Assembly (NCBI RefSeq): GCF_040256395.1
Contig: NZ_CP158298.1
Coordinates: 1 to 64,000, forward strand
DNA: 64,000 nt
From: Deinococcus sonorensis KR-87
Lineage (GTDB): Bacteria; Deinococcota; Deinococci; Deinococcales; Deinococcaceae
Direction of reading: 5' to 3'
A model generated the notes under the pieces. It ran no database searches and was not told the DNA's origin. It saw nothing but the letters and a program-made list of their open reading frames with translations. Positions 8,310-16,545 of this stretch are shown here, one piece after another. Both the position numbers and the translations under genes were made by a program. Position 1 is the stretch's first letter; each line of letters begins with the position of its first letter.

Positions 8310-9809
8310 GTGACTGAACTGCTGAATGCGCACCACATCCACAAGTCGTTCAGCGGCGTGCAGGTGCTCCGGGACGTGCAGTTCACGCTGCAGGCTGGAG
8401 AGGTGCACGCGCTGCTCGGCGAGAACGGCGCGGGCAAGAGCACGCTGCTCAAAACGCTGTTTGGCATGCACCGCCCGGACAGCGGCACCCTCAGCGTGGG
8501 CGGTCAGCCGGTCGTCCTGAACAGTCCCAGCGACGCGCAAGCCCAGGGCATCGCGATGATCCACCAGGAGCTGGCGCTGATTCCCGAGCTGACGGTGGCC
8601 CAGAACGTCCTGCTCGGCAACGAGGGCCAGGAGGTTCTCAGCTACCCGCGCATGGAGGCGCGGGTCCAGCCGTTTCTGGATCAGGTGGGCCTGAACGTGT
8701 CGCCGCGCACCCCGGTCAAGCGGCTGACCATCGCGCAGCAGCAGATGGTCGAGATTGCACGCGCCGTCGCGCGGCAGGCGCGCATCATCATCATGGACGA
8801 ACCGACCTCCAGCCTCACCACCCACGAGATCGAGCAGCTGTACCGGGTGGTGCGCGAGCTGACCGCCCGCGGCGTGGGCATCATCTACGTCAGCCACCAC
8901 TTCGACGAGATCGAGGCGCTGGCCGACCGGGTGACGGTGCTGCGCGACGGCCAGTACATCGGCACCGTCAACCAGCGCGACGTGACGCAAGACCAGCTGG
9001 TGACCATGATGGTCGGCCGGGACCTGGTGGCCCAGGTCGGACCGGAGCGCCGCCAGCCGGGCGCGGTTCGGCTCTGGGTGCAGGGCCTCGGCCGCACCGG
9101 CGCGTTCGCGGACGTGAGCCTGCGGGTGCACGCCGGCGAGGTGGTGACGCTGGCCGGGCTGATCGGCGCGGGCCGGACCGAGGTGCTGCGGGCCATCTAC
9201 GGCGCGGACGCGGACGCGGCCGGGACGGTGCAGCTGGACGGCCAGGCGGTGGCGCACCCCAGCCCGGCCAGCATGATGCGGCGCGGCGTGGGCTTCATTG
9301 CCGAGGACCGCCGCCATCAGGGCATCGTGCCGGACGCGCGGGTGAGCGTGAACATGATGCTGACCAGCTGGGCGAAGGGCAAGGCCGGCGTGCGCGAGGC
9401 CGACATGCGCGCGCTGGTCGAGCCGCAGATGCAGCAGCTGGGCATCCGGCCGGCCAACCCGAACCAGACCATCCGCCGGCTGTCGGGCGGCAACCAGCAG
9501 AAGGTGATCCTGGGCCGCTGGCTGGCGGCCGGCTGCAGCCTGCTGCTGATCGACGAACCGACCCGCGGCATCGACGTGGCCAGCAAGGCCGACATCTACG
9601 CGCTGGTGGACGATCTGGCCCGGCAGGGGGTGGCGATCCTGATGGTGTCGTCCGAGCTGCCGGAGGTGCTGCGTCTGAGCGACCGAATTCTCGTGATGCG
9701 GGAGGGCCGCCTGGTCGGCGAACTCGACCGCGCTGACGCCAGCGAGGAGCGGATCCTGTCGCTGGCGACCGGAGCCGATACCCATGCAAAAGACTCAGCT
9801 GTCGTCTAA
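8310..9809 (+). CDS. Sugar ABC transporter ATP-binding protein (RbsA/MglA-like)
   Basis: A double ABC ATPase of 499 residues when begun at GTG 8310, which has AAGGAGG just upstream; an earlier in-frame ATG at 8232 adds a non-conserved leader. First half: Walker A GENGAGKST (about 37-45), signature LTIAQQQMVEIARA, Walker B IIIMDEPTSSL and switch YVSHHFDEI. Second half: degenerate Walker A GLIGAGRTE, intact signature LSGGNQQKV and Walker B LLIDEPTRGID. This asymmetry is normal for the CUT2 family. It powers uptake through the permease encoded next. Confidence 0.95.
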   Translation: MTELLNAHHIHKSFSGVQVLRDVQFTLQAGEVHALLGENGAGKSTLLKTLFGMHRPDSGTLSVGGQPVVLNSPSDAQAQGIAMIHQELALIPELTVAQNVLLGNEGQEVLSYPRMEARVQPFLDQVGLNVSPRTPVKRLTIAQQQMVEIARAVARQARIIIMDEPTSSLTTHEIEQLYRVVRELTARGVGIIYVSHHFDEIEALADRVTVLRDGQYIGTVNQRDVTQDQLVTMMVGRDLVAQVGPERRQPGAVRLWVQGLGRTGAFADVSLRVHAGEVVTLAGLIGAGRTEVLRAIYGADADAAGTVQLDGQAVAHPSPASMMRRGVGFIAEDRRHQGIVPDARVSVNMMLTSWAKGKAGVREADMRALVEPQMQQLGIRPANPNQTIRRLSGGNQQKVILGRWLAAGCSLLLIDEPTRGIDVASKADIYALVDDLARQGVAILMVSSELPEVLRLSDRILVMREGRLVGELDRADASEERILSLATGADTHAKDSAVV

Positions 9810-10755
9810 ATCCATGAACCGCGCGGCCGTGATCGAGCGGCTGCGGGAAGCCGGCATCCTGGCGATCCTGGTGCTCGGTGCCGTGGTGTTCAGCGCCACC
9901 GTCCCCTCGTTCTTCTCGGTGGACAACGCCATCAACGGCATCGGCCTGAGTGCCGCCATCAACACCATCGTGGCCATCGGGCTGACCTACGTGATCATGA
10001 CCGGCGGCATCGACCTGAGCGTCGGGTCCACCGCGGCGCTGTCGGCGGTGATCGGCGCCGACCTGATGCAGCGCGGCCTGCCGGTGCTGCTGGCGGTGCT
10101 GGTCGCGCTGGCGGTCGGGGCGGTGGCCGGGCTGGTGAACGGCCTGCTGGTCACGCGGGTGCAGCTGGCGCCGTTCATCGTCACGCTGGGCACCATGACC
10201 TTCTACCGCGGTCTGGCCCTGTCGTACACCAACGGCCAGCCGATCCTGTCGCTGCCGGACGTGTACAAGAACGCCCTGGGCGGGACCATCGCCGGCCTGC
10301 CGATTCCGCTGCTGGCGGCCCTGCTGCTGGTGGGGGCCTTCACGCTGCTGCTGCGGTACACCAAGACCGGGCAGTACGTGCTGGCCATCGGTGGCAACGC
10401 CGAGGCGGTGCGGCTGAGCGGCATCAACGTCGGCCGCTACATCACGCTGACCTACGTGATCTCGGGGGTGCTGGCGGCCTTCGCGGCGCTGGTGCTGATC
10501 GCCCAGCTGGGCGCGGCCGAACCGATTCTCGGCAGCGGCTGGGAGCTGAGCGCCATCGCCGCGTCGGTGGTGGGCGGCACCAGCCTGTCGGGCGGCAAGG
10601 GCAACGTGGTAGGCGCCCTGCTGGGCGCGCTGCTGCTGAGCATGCTGCAGAACGTGCTGACCCTGTTGGGCGTCCAGGCGTTCTATCAGCTGCTCGCCAC
10701 CGGCGCCATCATCATCGGCGCGATGGTGATCGACCGTTACACCCGGGGCCGCTGA
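9784..10755 (+). CDS. Sugar ABC transporter permease (RbsC-like)
   Basis: A 323-residue inner-membrane protein of the CUT2 BPD_transp_2 family with 8-10 TM segments. Hallmarks are YVIMTGGIDLSVG (about residues 68-80), VNGLLVTRVQLAPFIVTLGTM and the EAA-like loop AIGGNAEAVRLSGINV. It overlaps the ATPase gene by 26 bases; GGAG nine bases before ATG 9784 supports this start, with ATG 9814 an alternative. It is the last gene of the operon and is followed by a strong hairpin. Confidence 0.94.
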   Translation: MQKTQLSSKSMNRAAVIERLREAGILAILVLGAVVFSATVPSFFSVDNAINGIGLSAAINTIVAIGLTYVIMTGGIDLSVGSTAALSAVIGADLMQRGLPVLLAVLVALAVGAVAGLVNGLLVTRVQLAPFIVTLGTMTFYRGLALSYTNGQPILSLPDVYKNALGGTIAGLPIPLLAALLLVGAFTLLLRYTKTGQYVLAIGGNAEAVRLSGINVGRYITLTYVISGVLAAFAALVLIAQLGAAEPILGSGWELSAIAASVVGGTSLSGGKGNVVGALLGALLLSMLQNVLTLLGVQAFYQLLATGAIIIGAMVIDRYTRGR

Positions 10756-10784
10756 CCCTCAGCGCCACGTGCTGGCGTGACGGT

Positions 10785-10812
10785 GGGCCGGTCAGGAGCA
10801 GCTGACCGGCCC
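10785..10812. terminator. Bidirectional terminator hairpin
   Basis: A perfect 11-bp inverted repeat, GGGCCGGTCAG (10785-10795) and CTGACCGGCCC (10802-10812), with a 6-base loop, lies midway between the convergent permease and DeoR genes. It lacks a long T tract, as is usual in GC-rich genomes. Confidence 0.8.
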
Positions 10813-10822
10813 GGGCTCCTAT

Positions 10823-11572
10823 TCAGACCATGTTCAGCGTGGGCCCGGCGTCCTTGAGCCAGCCCATCTTCCGGCTGCCCCGGTCGGTCACGATCTGGTG
10901 CACGCAGTCCAGGCCGCACACCGGGGTCATGGCCCGCCACCCGAACTTGGTGTGATCGGCCAGCAGCATGGTCCGGTGGCTGACCATGACCGCCACCCGC
11001 TTGACCATGGCCTCCTCGATCACTGCGTTGGAGATGCCGCGCGCGTCCACCGCGTGCGCGCCCATCAGGAACAGGTCGGCCTGCAGGCTGCGCAGCTGCT
11101 CCTCCGCCCACGGTCCGGTGATGCTGAAGCTGTTGCTGCGCACCCGCCCGCCCAGCAGCAGCACCTCGGTGGCGCCGACCGCCAGCACCTGGGCGGCCGG
11201 CAGGTCCAGGGTGATCACGGTGAGCGGCCGTCCCGCCAGCCGGCGGGCCACCTCCAGCATGGTGGTCCCGGCATCCAGGATCAGGGTCGTGCCGTCCTGG
11301 ACGTGTGCCGCCGCGTACTCCGCGATCGCCACCTTCTCCGACTGCATGCGCACCGACTTGGCCGCGAACTCCGGCTCCTGCGCGATGCTGCGCTGCACCC
11401 GGATCGCTCCGCCGTGCGTGCGGGTCACCAGGCCCCGCTCGGCGAGGTCCTGCAGGTCACGCCGGATGGTCGCCCCGGACACCCCCACCCGGTCGGCGAG
11501 CTCCTGGGTCAGCAGGGTTTCGTGGCCGTCGATCAGTTCAAGGATGCGCGTTTGACGCTCAAGTGGGAGCAT
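10823..11572 (-). CDS. DeoR/GlpR-family transcriptional regulator
   Basis: A 249-residue repressor. The N-terminal helix-turn-helix (residues about 6-58) contains [19 protein letters not shown], the DeoR signature. The C-terminal DeoRC sensor domain includes [15 protein letters not shown] and [15 protein letters not shown], which in this family bind phosphorylated sugars. It converges on the sugar operon at 5319-10755 and is the obvious candidate to control it, with a phosphosugar made by the operon kinase as inducer. TATTCT lies 7 bases before the ATG with no ribosome-binding site, so the mRNA is probably leaderless, and a dyad sits on the start region. Confidence 0.92.
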   Translation of the reverse strand: MLPLERQTRILELIDGHETLLTQELADRVGVSGATIRRDLQDLAERGLVTRTHGGAIRVQRSIAQEPEFAAKSVRMQSEKVAIAEYAAAHVQDGTTLILDAGTTMLEVARRLAGRPLTVITLDLPAAQVLAVGATEVLLLGGRVRSNSFSITGPWAEEQLRSLQADLFLMGAHAVDARGISNAVIEEAMVKRVAVMVSHRTMLLADHTKFGWRAMTPVCGLDCVHQIVTDRGSRKMGWLKDAGPTLNMV

Positions 11573-11601
11573 ATGAACAGAATACAGTCAAAGATGTTCA
11601 T
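11573..11601 (-). promoter_or_regulatory. Dyad operator and leaderless promoter of the DeoR gene
   Basis: ATGAACA (11573-11579) and TGTTCAT (11595-11601) form a perfect 7-bp inverted repeat with a 15-base spacer, immediately before the DeoR start codon. The -10-like TATTCT of the minus strand lies inside the dyad, 7 bases from the ATG. This arrangement suggests autorepression. Confidence 0.6.
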
Positions 11602-11766
11602 GATCCATGCTGCGAGCCCGTGGCCGCACCACAGTGAACCTGGCGCTCCAGGCGGCCGTGGCCGGAGCAGACCGCGGCGAACGGCTGACGTCCCGTGGCC
11701 CCGACAGGACGCTCCCACACCGGCAGCGGGGCAGAGGCAGGTCGTTCGTACCGGAGCGTCCCGGTG

Positions 11767-11925
11767 CTAAGGGAGCTTCCGCCCGGCCATGATGCCGATC
11801 GCGACCCCCAGGCCCGCTCCAATCGCGATGCCCGCGCCGATGCTGTGCAGGGCTGCGCCCAGCGATACGCCCACCGCAATGCCGATGCTCATCCAGAAGC
11901 CAATCGCCTGTCCCTTGGTTTTCAC
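11767..11925 (-). CDS. Small glycine-zipper membrane protein
   Basis: A 52-residue protein if started at the GTG at 11925, giving an N-terminus VKTKGQAIGFW followed by two Gly/Ala-rich hydrophobic stretches with repeated GIA/GAG spacing, typical of glycine-zipper membrane peptides. It ends GRKLP. TACTGT lies 7 bases before the GTG, which favours a leaderless start. A longer in-frame version from 12063 would add 46 residues without recognisable features. Function unknown. Confidence 0.55.
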   Translation of the reverse strand: MKTKGQAIGFWMSIGIAVGVSLGAALHSIGAGIAIGAGLGVAIGIMAGRKLP

Positions 11926-12063
11926 ATTCCCGACAGTACCCGTTGACGCTCCAGCGGCCTGAACACGTGCCTTGACACTCTCTTTACCTGTTCCGCTGAA
12001 TCCGCACCGGGTGCTGGACCCGATCCGGGCGCGGGTCGCCGGGCCATTCCTGGCCGTGCCCAC

Positions 12064-12944
12064 GGTTCTGCCAAGGTGGCGGAGAGGAAGGCTGTTCGAG
12101 ATTCATCCGAAGGGTTCGTGCGAAAAATCAGCCAGGGGCGGATGATGGGATGTTGAACAGTAACGGCTCTCCCTAGGGGTAGGTATTACAGACTTCCATG
12201 CTCCGTCTCTCTGCGGCCTGTGATGTGCTTTAGGGTGACCTGCCTCGTCAATGGGTGGGGCTGGCTTATCTCCCCCTGCTGCAGCGGGCGTACCGTGTGA
12301 CATGAGTCTTTTGAAGTGGCCGGAGGAGAATTCGGGTGAGCACTTCTCAACGGTGAGTTGGTCAGCTGGGGCGGCGGAGGGTGTGGTGACGATCACGTGG
12401 ACTCCGTCTCTCCAGGGTCAGTGCGGCCTCGGGGCACCCTGGGGCGCACTCCGGAGGTGGGGGAGGCGAAGCGTGCAACGCTTCAAGCCGGCGCCGCGTC
12501 CTGGCCGTGTCATCGACATGTGGCCGAAGGGTGCGGTCGGGTCGCCGCTCCGGATCCCAGGTGGACGATGTGAGTCATTTCCTTTGTTTTTGAAAGCGTA
12601 CCAGACCCACCGACGACCTCGTATGCCTTACGCCATGGTTGGCCCATCACTGAACTGCCCTCCAGTGTCACAGTCGCAGAAGCTACAACTGGATGTGGAC
12701 AGGCCACACAAAAGCAGCCTCGCCCTGGAACGTTTGGCTGCCTTCGGTCGTTGGATGTCGCTGTGCACTTTGCCGGGTGCCTTCACTCGTCATGTGCACC
12801 CAGTTGACCGGCGCTGAGAAATGGGCTCAGCACGACCCGTTCACTGCCCTTCGGGTCCTGTGCTGCTCGCGTCGTGCCCCCATCTCGCAACTCCGTCACG
12901 GTGTCTGTATTCACTCCGCTACACTCGGCTCAGGAGCCGCCGTA
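12064..12944. other. Region without a supported gene
   Basis: About 880 bases. Open frames are present but translations show no domain and have poor start signals. TACACT near 12918-12923 may be the -10 box of the dead hsdR gene that follows. Confidence 0.5.
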
Positions 12945-13194
12945 GATGATCGAAGCCGATACGTGCCGCCAGGACGTCCTGCCGAACCTCTCCGCCGCCG
13001 GGGGGCCGACACGCTGATCCGTGAGCACAAGACGTTCACCGAGGGCCGCATTCTGGTGCAGGGGCGGAACACCAAGCGTGGCCGGCAGCAGCGGGTCGAT
13101 GACCTGCTCTACAGCCGGCGGGACTTCCCGATCGCCGTGGTGGAGGCCAAGTCAGCGTACCTGAGTCCAGGACGGGGCCTGCAGCAGGCCAGCG
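12945..13194 (+). pseudogene. hsdR: Type I restriction HsdR subunit, N-terminal remnant
   Basis: Translation from ATG 12945 gives MIEADTCRQDVLPNLSAAGG, a typical HsdR start, then runs into a stop after a frameshift. In the next frame the expected continuation appears: ADTLIREHKTFTEGRILVQG, RGRQQRVDDLLYSRRDFPIA and VVEAKSAYLSPGRGLQQA. This region holds the PD-(D/E)xK nuclease elements, with VVEAK as the E-x-K part. Similarity ends abruptly at about 13194, where more than 900 residues of helicase domain should follow. No hsdM or hsdS is nearby. It is a relic of a restriction system. Confidence 0.85.
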
Positions 13195-13287
13195 ACTCTG
13201 CGGTGGTGCGCGACTCGCCCTTTGCCTCCACGCTGCCCTCGCCGCAGGCCCGCCTCCCCAGCGGGTCTGCGCGCTGAAAGGATCTTC

Positions 13288-13407
13288 ATGACCCTCCCGC
13301 TCATCGACCCTCGTGAGAACATCACCCGCCTGCCGAACTCCGCGGTGACGCGTCGCTGCCGCACGTCCGCACGGCACGCCAGGCGGCACGGGCCGGGGCT
13401 CACTTGA
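13288..13407 (+). CDS. Short ORF coupled to the GH16-like gene
   Basis: A 39-residue reading frame (MTLPLIDPRENITRLPNS...) with AAGGA 6 bases before its ATG. Its TGA overlaps the TTG start of the next gene (TTGA). It may be a leader peptide, the displaced N-terminus of the next gene after a frameshift, or the stub of a lost gene. I do not recognise it. Confidence 0.3.
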   Translation: MTLPLIDPRENITRLPNSAVTRRCRTSARHARRHGPGLT

Positions 13408-14219
13408 CCGCTGGGAATGGATGGCCCGGGTACGTGCTGAGCTTCGAGGACGACTTCAGTGCGCCCGACCTGAACCGCGACCGTTGGCTGCCGTTCTACC
13501 TGCCGCAGTGGGGCAGCCGTGCGGCCTCGGCCGCGCGCTATGCGCTGCCGGGCCAGGGCCTGCACCTTCAGATCACCCGCGATCAACAGCCGTGGAACCC
13601 CGCGTTCGACGGGGCGCTGCGCGTGTCCAGCCTCCAGACCGGATGCTTCAGCGGGCCGATGGGCAGCGACGTCGGGCAGCACCGCTTCCACCCGGACCTG
13701 CGTGTCACCGAACCTCAACCCGAGACGTGGCTGTACACCCCGCAGTACGGCCTGTTCGAGGTCGCCCTGCGCGCTGACCTCCCACCCGGATACCTGGGCG
13801 CGTTCTGGATGATCGGCCTGGAGCGCGACCCCGCCCAGTCCGGCGAGATCTGCGTGTGTGAGGTCTTCGGCCACGAACGAGGCCCGGACGCCTTTCGCGT
13901 GCACTTCGGCGTGAAACCCACCCACGATCCGGCCCTGACGCTGGACATGCAGGCAGCGCGCATCCCCGGCAGTCCCGCGGACCTGCACGTGTACAGCGCC
14001 GAGTGGACGCCCGAGGGCGTCACGTTCCGCGTGGACGGTCAGGTGGTGGGCCGCGTCTCCCAGTCGCCGGCGTACCCGATGCAGTTCATGTTGAACATCT
14101 ACGAACTCCCGCACTTGCTGCCGGGCGGCGAGCGGCGCGGCCCGTGGCCGAAGACGATGGAGGTCGCGTGGGTGCGCGGCTGGCAGCCGGGTCCACTGGA
14201 GGGTCCACGCTTGGCCTAG
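13404..14219 (+). CDS. GH16-like (laminarinase/lichenase fold) protein
   Basis: A 271-residue protein starting at TTG 13404 by homology-like extent (GYVLSFEDDFSAPDLNRDRW is a usual GH16 beginning). The concanavalin-A fold is supported by YTPQYGLFEVALRADLPPG, AFWMIGLE and the end HVYSAEWTPEGVTFRVDGQ. The catalytic motif of GH16 is E-x-D-x-x-E; here it reads E-I-C-V-C-E at about residues 148-153, keeping both glutamates but with Cys for Asp. It may hydrolyse a beta-glucan or act as a modified lectin-like member. There is no signal peptide, so either it is cytoplasmic or the true start has been lost upstream. Confidence 0.75.
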   Translation: MTAGNGWPGYVLSFEDDFSAPDLNRDRWLPFYLPQWGSRAASAARYALPGQGLHLQITRDQQPWNPAFDGALRVSSLQTGCFSGPMGSDVGQHRFHPDLRVTEPQPETWLYTPQYGLFEVALRADLPPGYLGAFWMIGLERDPAQSGEICVCEVFGHERGPDAFRVHFGVKPTHDPALTLDMQAARIPGSPADLHVYSAEWTPEGVTFRVDGQVVGRVSQSPAYPMQFMLNIYELPHLLPGGERRGPWPKTMEVAWVRGWQPGPLEGPRLA

Positions 14220-14344
14220 AGGTTTGAGTCAGAAGCACGTTGGGAAGGTTCGCGCGAACCGTATTGGATGAGGCGGCACCTGCATTGTCAATCGTGCCTT
14301 CCTCGGTCATGCGAGCAAGGTGACCCAGGACAGTTCCGGTGAGC

Positions 14345-14476
14345 TCAGAAGCTGTAATTCACACCGATCCGCACCGGCGGCGCAATGCCAGAGCCGCCAA
14401 AGAACTTCATGGGTCCCGATTTGGCGAAGAACCCCAGGCCTGACCCGCTCCTCACGATCCGTAAGGGTGCGTTCTG
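14345..14476 (-). pseudogene. Possible C-terminal stub of an exported beta-barrel protein
   Basis: The minus strand encodes a frame ending SGIAPPVRIGVNYSF and a stop. A C-terminal phenylalanine after alternating hydrophobic residues is typical of outer-membrane barrel strands. Nothing upstream in frame continues it, so if real it is a truncated remnant. Weak evidence. Confidence 0.25.
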
Positions 14477-14561
14477 GCCGCAGGGGCGGCCGCGCCACCA
14501 CGGCCGCCCTCCTCGCCGCCGCGGGCTTCCTCACCTTGCAATGCTCGAGCAGCGTCACCCC

Positions 14562-14663
14562 ATGAAGGTCGTGGCGTTCGCCCTGGTCGGCCTGGGCCTC
14601 TCCATCCTCGCGCCACTCGCCTTCAGGGCCGCGTGGCAGGCGCGCGGCGTCGGCAGCCCCTGA
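14562..14663 (+). CDS. Possible 33-residue membrane peptide
   Basis: ATG 14562 opens a frame MKVVAFALVGLGLSILAPLA... with one predicted TM segment and a short basic tail, ending at TGA. The start overlaps the stop of an upstream frame ending TLQCSSSVTP (ATGA). No clear ribosome-binding site, so low confidence. Confidence 0.3.
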   Translation: MKVVAFALVGLGLSILAPLAFRAAWQARGVGSP

Positions 14664-15052
14664 ACCGGAAGCGCTCCACTCCCTGGGAGCCCGGCGCCCG
14701 ACAGGTTCCCCCTCACCACTGTCTGCGCCGGGTCTCCCGGCGTGGACGGTGGTGCCGGTGTTGACGGGCCGCAGCAGGGTCCTGCATGGGGGTCGACCGT
14801 CCTCCAGGTGCGCCGACCGGTCGCTGTGCTTCGGGAACGTCCTGGCGCCGCGCTTCCGGTCACGTCCGGTTCGCCTCCGGCGGGCGTTCAGGGCTGAATC
14901 AGCTGCCGTGCGTTCGGGACGCCATTCACCGCATCGGTGTCTGATGCTGGGCGCCAGCCAGAGGCTTCCGTTGCGGTGTGTGGGCGGTGCGCGTGGCCCA
15001 TCAGGCGCAGGCCGGACGCGTGGGGGACGGATCCTCAACGTGCTGCCAATTG

Positions 15053-15096
15053 TTGACAATCGCTTACACCTGTCAGTACTATCTTACAGGTGTAAG
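15053..15096 (+). promoter_or_regulatory. Strong promoter with perfect 11-bp palindromic operator
   Basis: TTGACA (15053-15058) and TACTAT (15077-15082) are separated by 18 bases. CTTACACCTGT (15063-15073) and ACAGGTGTAAG (15086-15096) form a perfect inverted repeat with a 12-base spacer that brackets the -10 box and runs into the AAGGAGG ribosome-binding site. A bound repressor would block both promoter and mRNA start, which points to autoregulation by the winged-helix protein encoded next. Confidence 0.85.
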
Positions 15097-15105
15097 GAGG
15101 TCTTG

Positions 15106-15405
15106 TTGGACCGTACCGAAGAACAGTTCCTCGCCGTCCTGGCCGCGCTCGACAACCCCCACCGCCTGCGGATCATCACAGCGCTGCACCGCAACGGGCG
15201 GAACTATGTCAGTCAACTTGCCCGGGAACTCAACATCAGTCGCCCGCTCCTCCACCTGCACCTCCAGAAGCTGGAGGAGGCGAAGCTGGTGACCAGTCAA
15301 CTGGAATTGTCCGGCGACGGCAAAGCCCTCAACTATTTCGAGGTGACCGACTTTCAGCTGTTGCTGTCGCCAGCGACCATCACGGACGTGGTCGGAGAAC
15401 AGTGA
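15106..15405 (+). CDS. Winged-helix (ArsR-like) transcriptional regulator
   Basis: A 99-residue protein starting at TTG 15106, five bases after AAGGAGG; the adjacent TTG 15103 is too close. It has the compact ArsR-type fold: FLAVLAALDNPHRLRIITAL, then YVSQLARELNISRPLLHLHLQKLEEAKLV as recognition helices and a beta-wing (QLELSGDGKALNYFEVTDF). There are no cysteines and no SmtB-type metal site, so the signal is not a metal bound in the classic way. It is first of three genes behind a palindromic operator. Confidence 0.85.
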   Translation: MDRTEEQFLAVLAALDNPHRLRIITALHRNGRNYVSQLARELNISRPLLHLHLQKLEEAKLVTSQLELSGDGKALNYFEVTDFQLLLSPATITDVVGEQ

Positions 15406-15427
15406 CCCGTCTACTCACGGAGGTTCA

Positions 15428-15685
15428 ATGTCAGAACACATGTACCTGCTCACCCTCGGGCTCTTCGCCGGCACCATCCTCCTCATCTTCGCGCTGAAAT
15501 ACCTGTCCTCCATCTTCTCAACCCGTGCCCAGGTGGTCGAACGCGAACACTACCTCAAACTCGCGGAGGACGCCACGGCCGTCAACGAACGACTCGCCAG
15601 GGAACTGGCCACGGTGCGTGCAGACCTCGCCGGCATCAAGGAACGGACGGCGGAGATCCAGCACGTCCTGCAGCAGGTCGAGTAA
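15428..15685 (+). CDS. Small single-TM protein with coiled coil
   Basis: An 85-residue protein with GGAGG before its ATG. Residues about 5-28 form one TM helix (LLTLGLFAGTILLIFALKYL), and residues 36-85 are a charged heptad-like helix (EREHYLKLAEDATAVNERLA...), predicted to lie in the cytoplasm as a coiled coil. The layout resembles PspB-type or other membrane-stress adaptors, but there is no sequence signature to assign it. It lies between the regulator and a four-TM protein in one operon. Confidence 0.75.
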   Translation: MSEHMYLLTLGLFAGTILLIFALKYLSSIFSTRAQVVEREHYLKLAEDATAVNERLARELATVRADLAGIKERTAEIQHVLQQVE

Positions 15686-15696
15686 GGAGCGCAGCC

Positions 15697-16134
15697 ATGA
15701 ACGCTGAACTGTCCGTCCTGAGACTCAATCTGCTGCGGTTGCTGTACCTCATGCTGGTCGTGGGCACCGGGTTCCTGGGCTGGTCGGAACTCCTGGCCTC
15801 CCCTGAACGGCTGGACCTGAGTCGCGGCGTCGTCGTCAGCATCCTGGGAGCGGTGTCCCTGCTGTCCATCCTGGGCCTGAAGTACCCGCTGCAGATGCTG
15901 CCCCTGCTGTTCTGGGAGATCGCCTGGAAGACCATCTGGTTGCTGAGCATCTTTCTGCCCCTCTGGCGCAGCGGCCAGGCCAGCCAGGGCTTCCTTGAGA
16001 ATGCTGTGGCCTGCTCGCTGGTCGCCCTCTTCTATGTGGTCATGCCCTGGTCGTACGTGTACCGGCACTACTGGAAGAAGACCTCGGAAACCTGGCGACG
16101 TGCCGCGACCGCGGCGGTGCGGAATGTGCATTGA
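15697..16134 (+). CDS. Four-TM integral membrane protein
   Basis: A 145-residue protein 11 bases after the coiled-coil gene, with AAGGAG upstream. Four hydrophobic segments fall at about residues 10-30, 45-65, 70-92 and 100-122. Conserved-looking features include PLLFWEIAWKTIWLL and VMPWSYVYRHYWKK. It has no known catalytic motif. It probably works with the TM/coiled-coil protein under control of the winged-helix regulator. Function unknown. Confidence 0.78.
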   Translation: MNAELSVLRLNLLRLLYLMLVVGTGFLGWSELLASPERLDLSRGVVVSILGAVSLLSILGLKYPLQMLPLLFWEIAWKTIWLLSIFLPLWRSGQASQGFLENAVACSLVALFYVVMPWSYVYRHYWKKTSETWRRAATAAVRNVH

Positions 16135-16159
16135 TAACCTAAGAATCGGTTGATCGGGT

Positions 16160-16480
16160 GGGGGTGTGGCCGAAGGACATCCCTCCCGTGCCCAGCTGGA
16201 AGAACGCCGGCTGGCCGCGACTCCCCGACTCCAGGAGACACCCGTTCAAACCAGGAGAGTGCCCAGCTCTTCGGCGTCTCCGTACACGCCGCCAGCAAGC
16301 GGAAGCATCGGCTGACACGCAGTGGATCGCTTCAGGCCACAGTGACCACCGGACGCCCGTCCCGGCTCACTGCCGACCAGTTCGAGCACCTGCGGGCGGG
16401 TGCCTTCCATCGCGGCTTCCCCGATGAGACGTGGACCACACGGCGGGTCATCGACCGTGGAGGCCATTCGGCACATGACC
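16160..16480 (+). pseudogene. IS630-family transposase N-terminal remnant
   Basis: The readable part is the DNA-binding N-terminus: QESAQLFGVSVHAASKRKHR, LTRSGSLQATVTTGRPSRLT and FHRGFPDETWTTRRVID, which matches the usual IS630 start. The first 20 or so residues are in another frame, and the DDE domain is missing after about 16480. The frame runs on by chance into the next gene. Confidence 0.8.
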
Positions 16481-16545
16481 GTCCTGCGTTCCATCCCATA
16501 CGCTCATCAGTGACGATGGCCCCCCCAAGTTCAAGGAGCAGTGCG

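Larger units (their letters stand above)
14220..15052. other. Mostly non-coding stretch with two doubtful small items
   Basis: No gene of normal size is supported. A possible outer-membrane-protein tail (14345-14476, minus) and a 33-residue hydrophobic ORF (14562-14663) are listed separately. The rest shows nothing recognisable. Confidence 0.5.
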
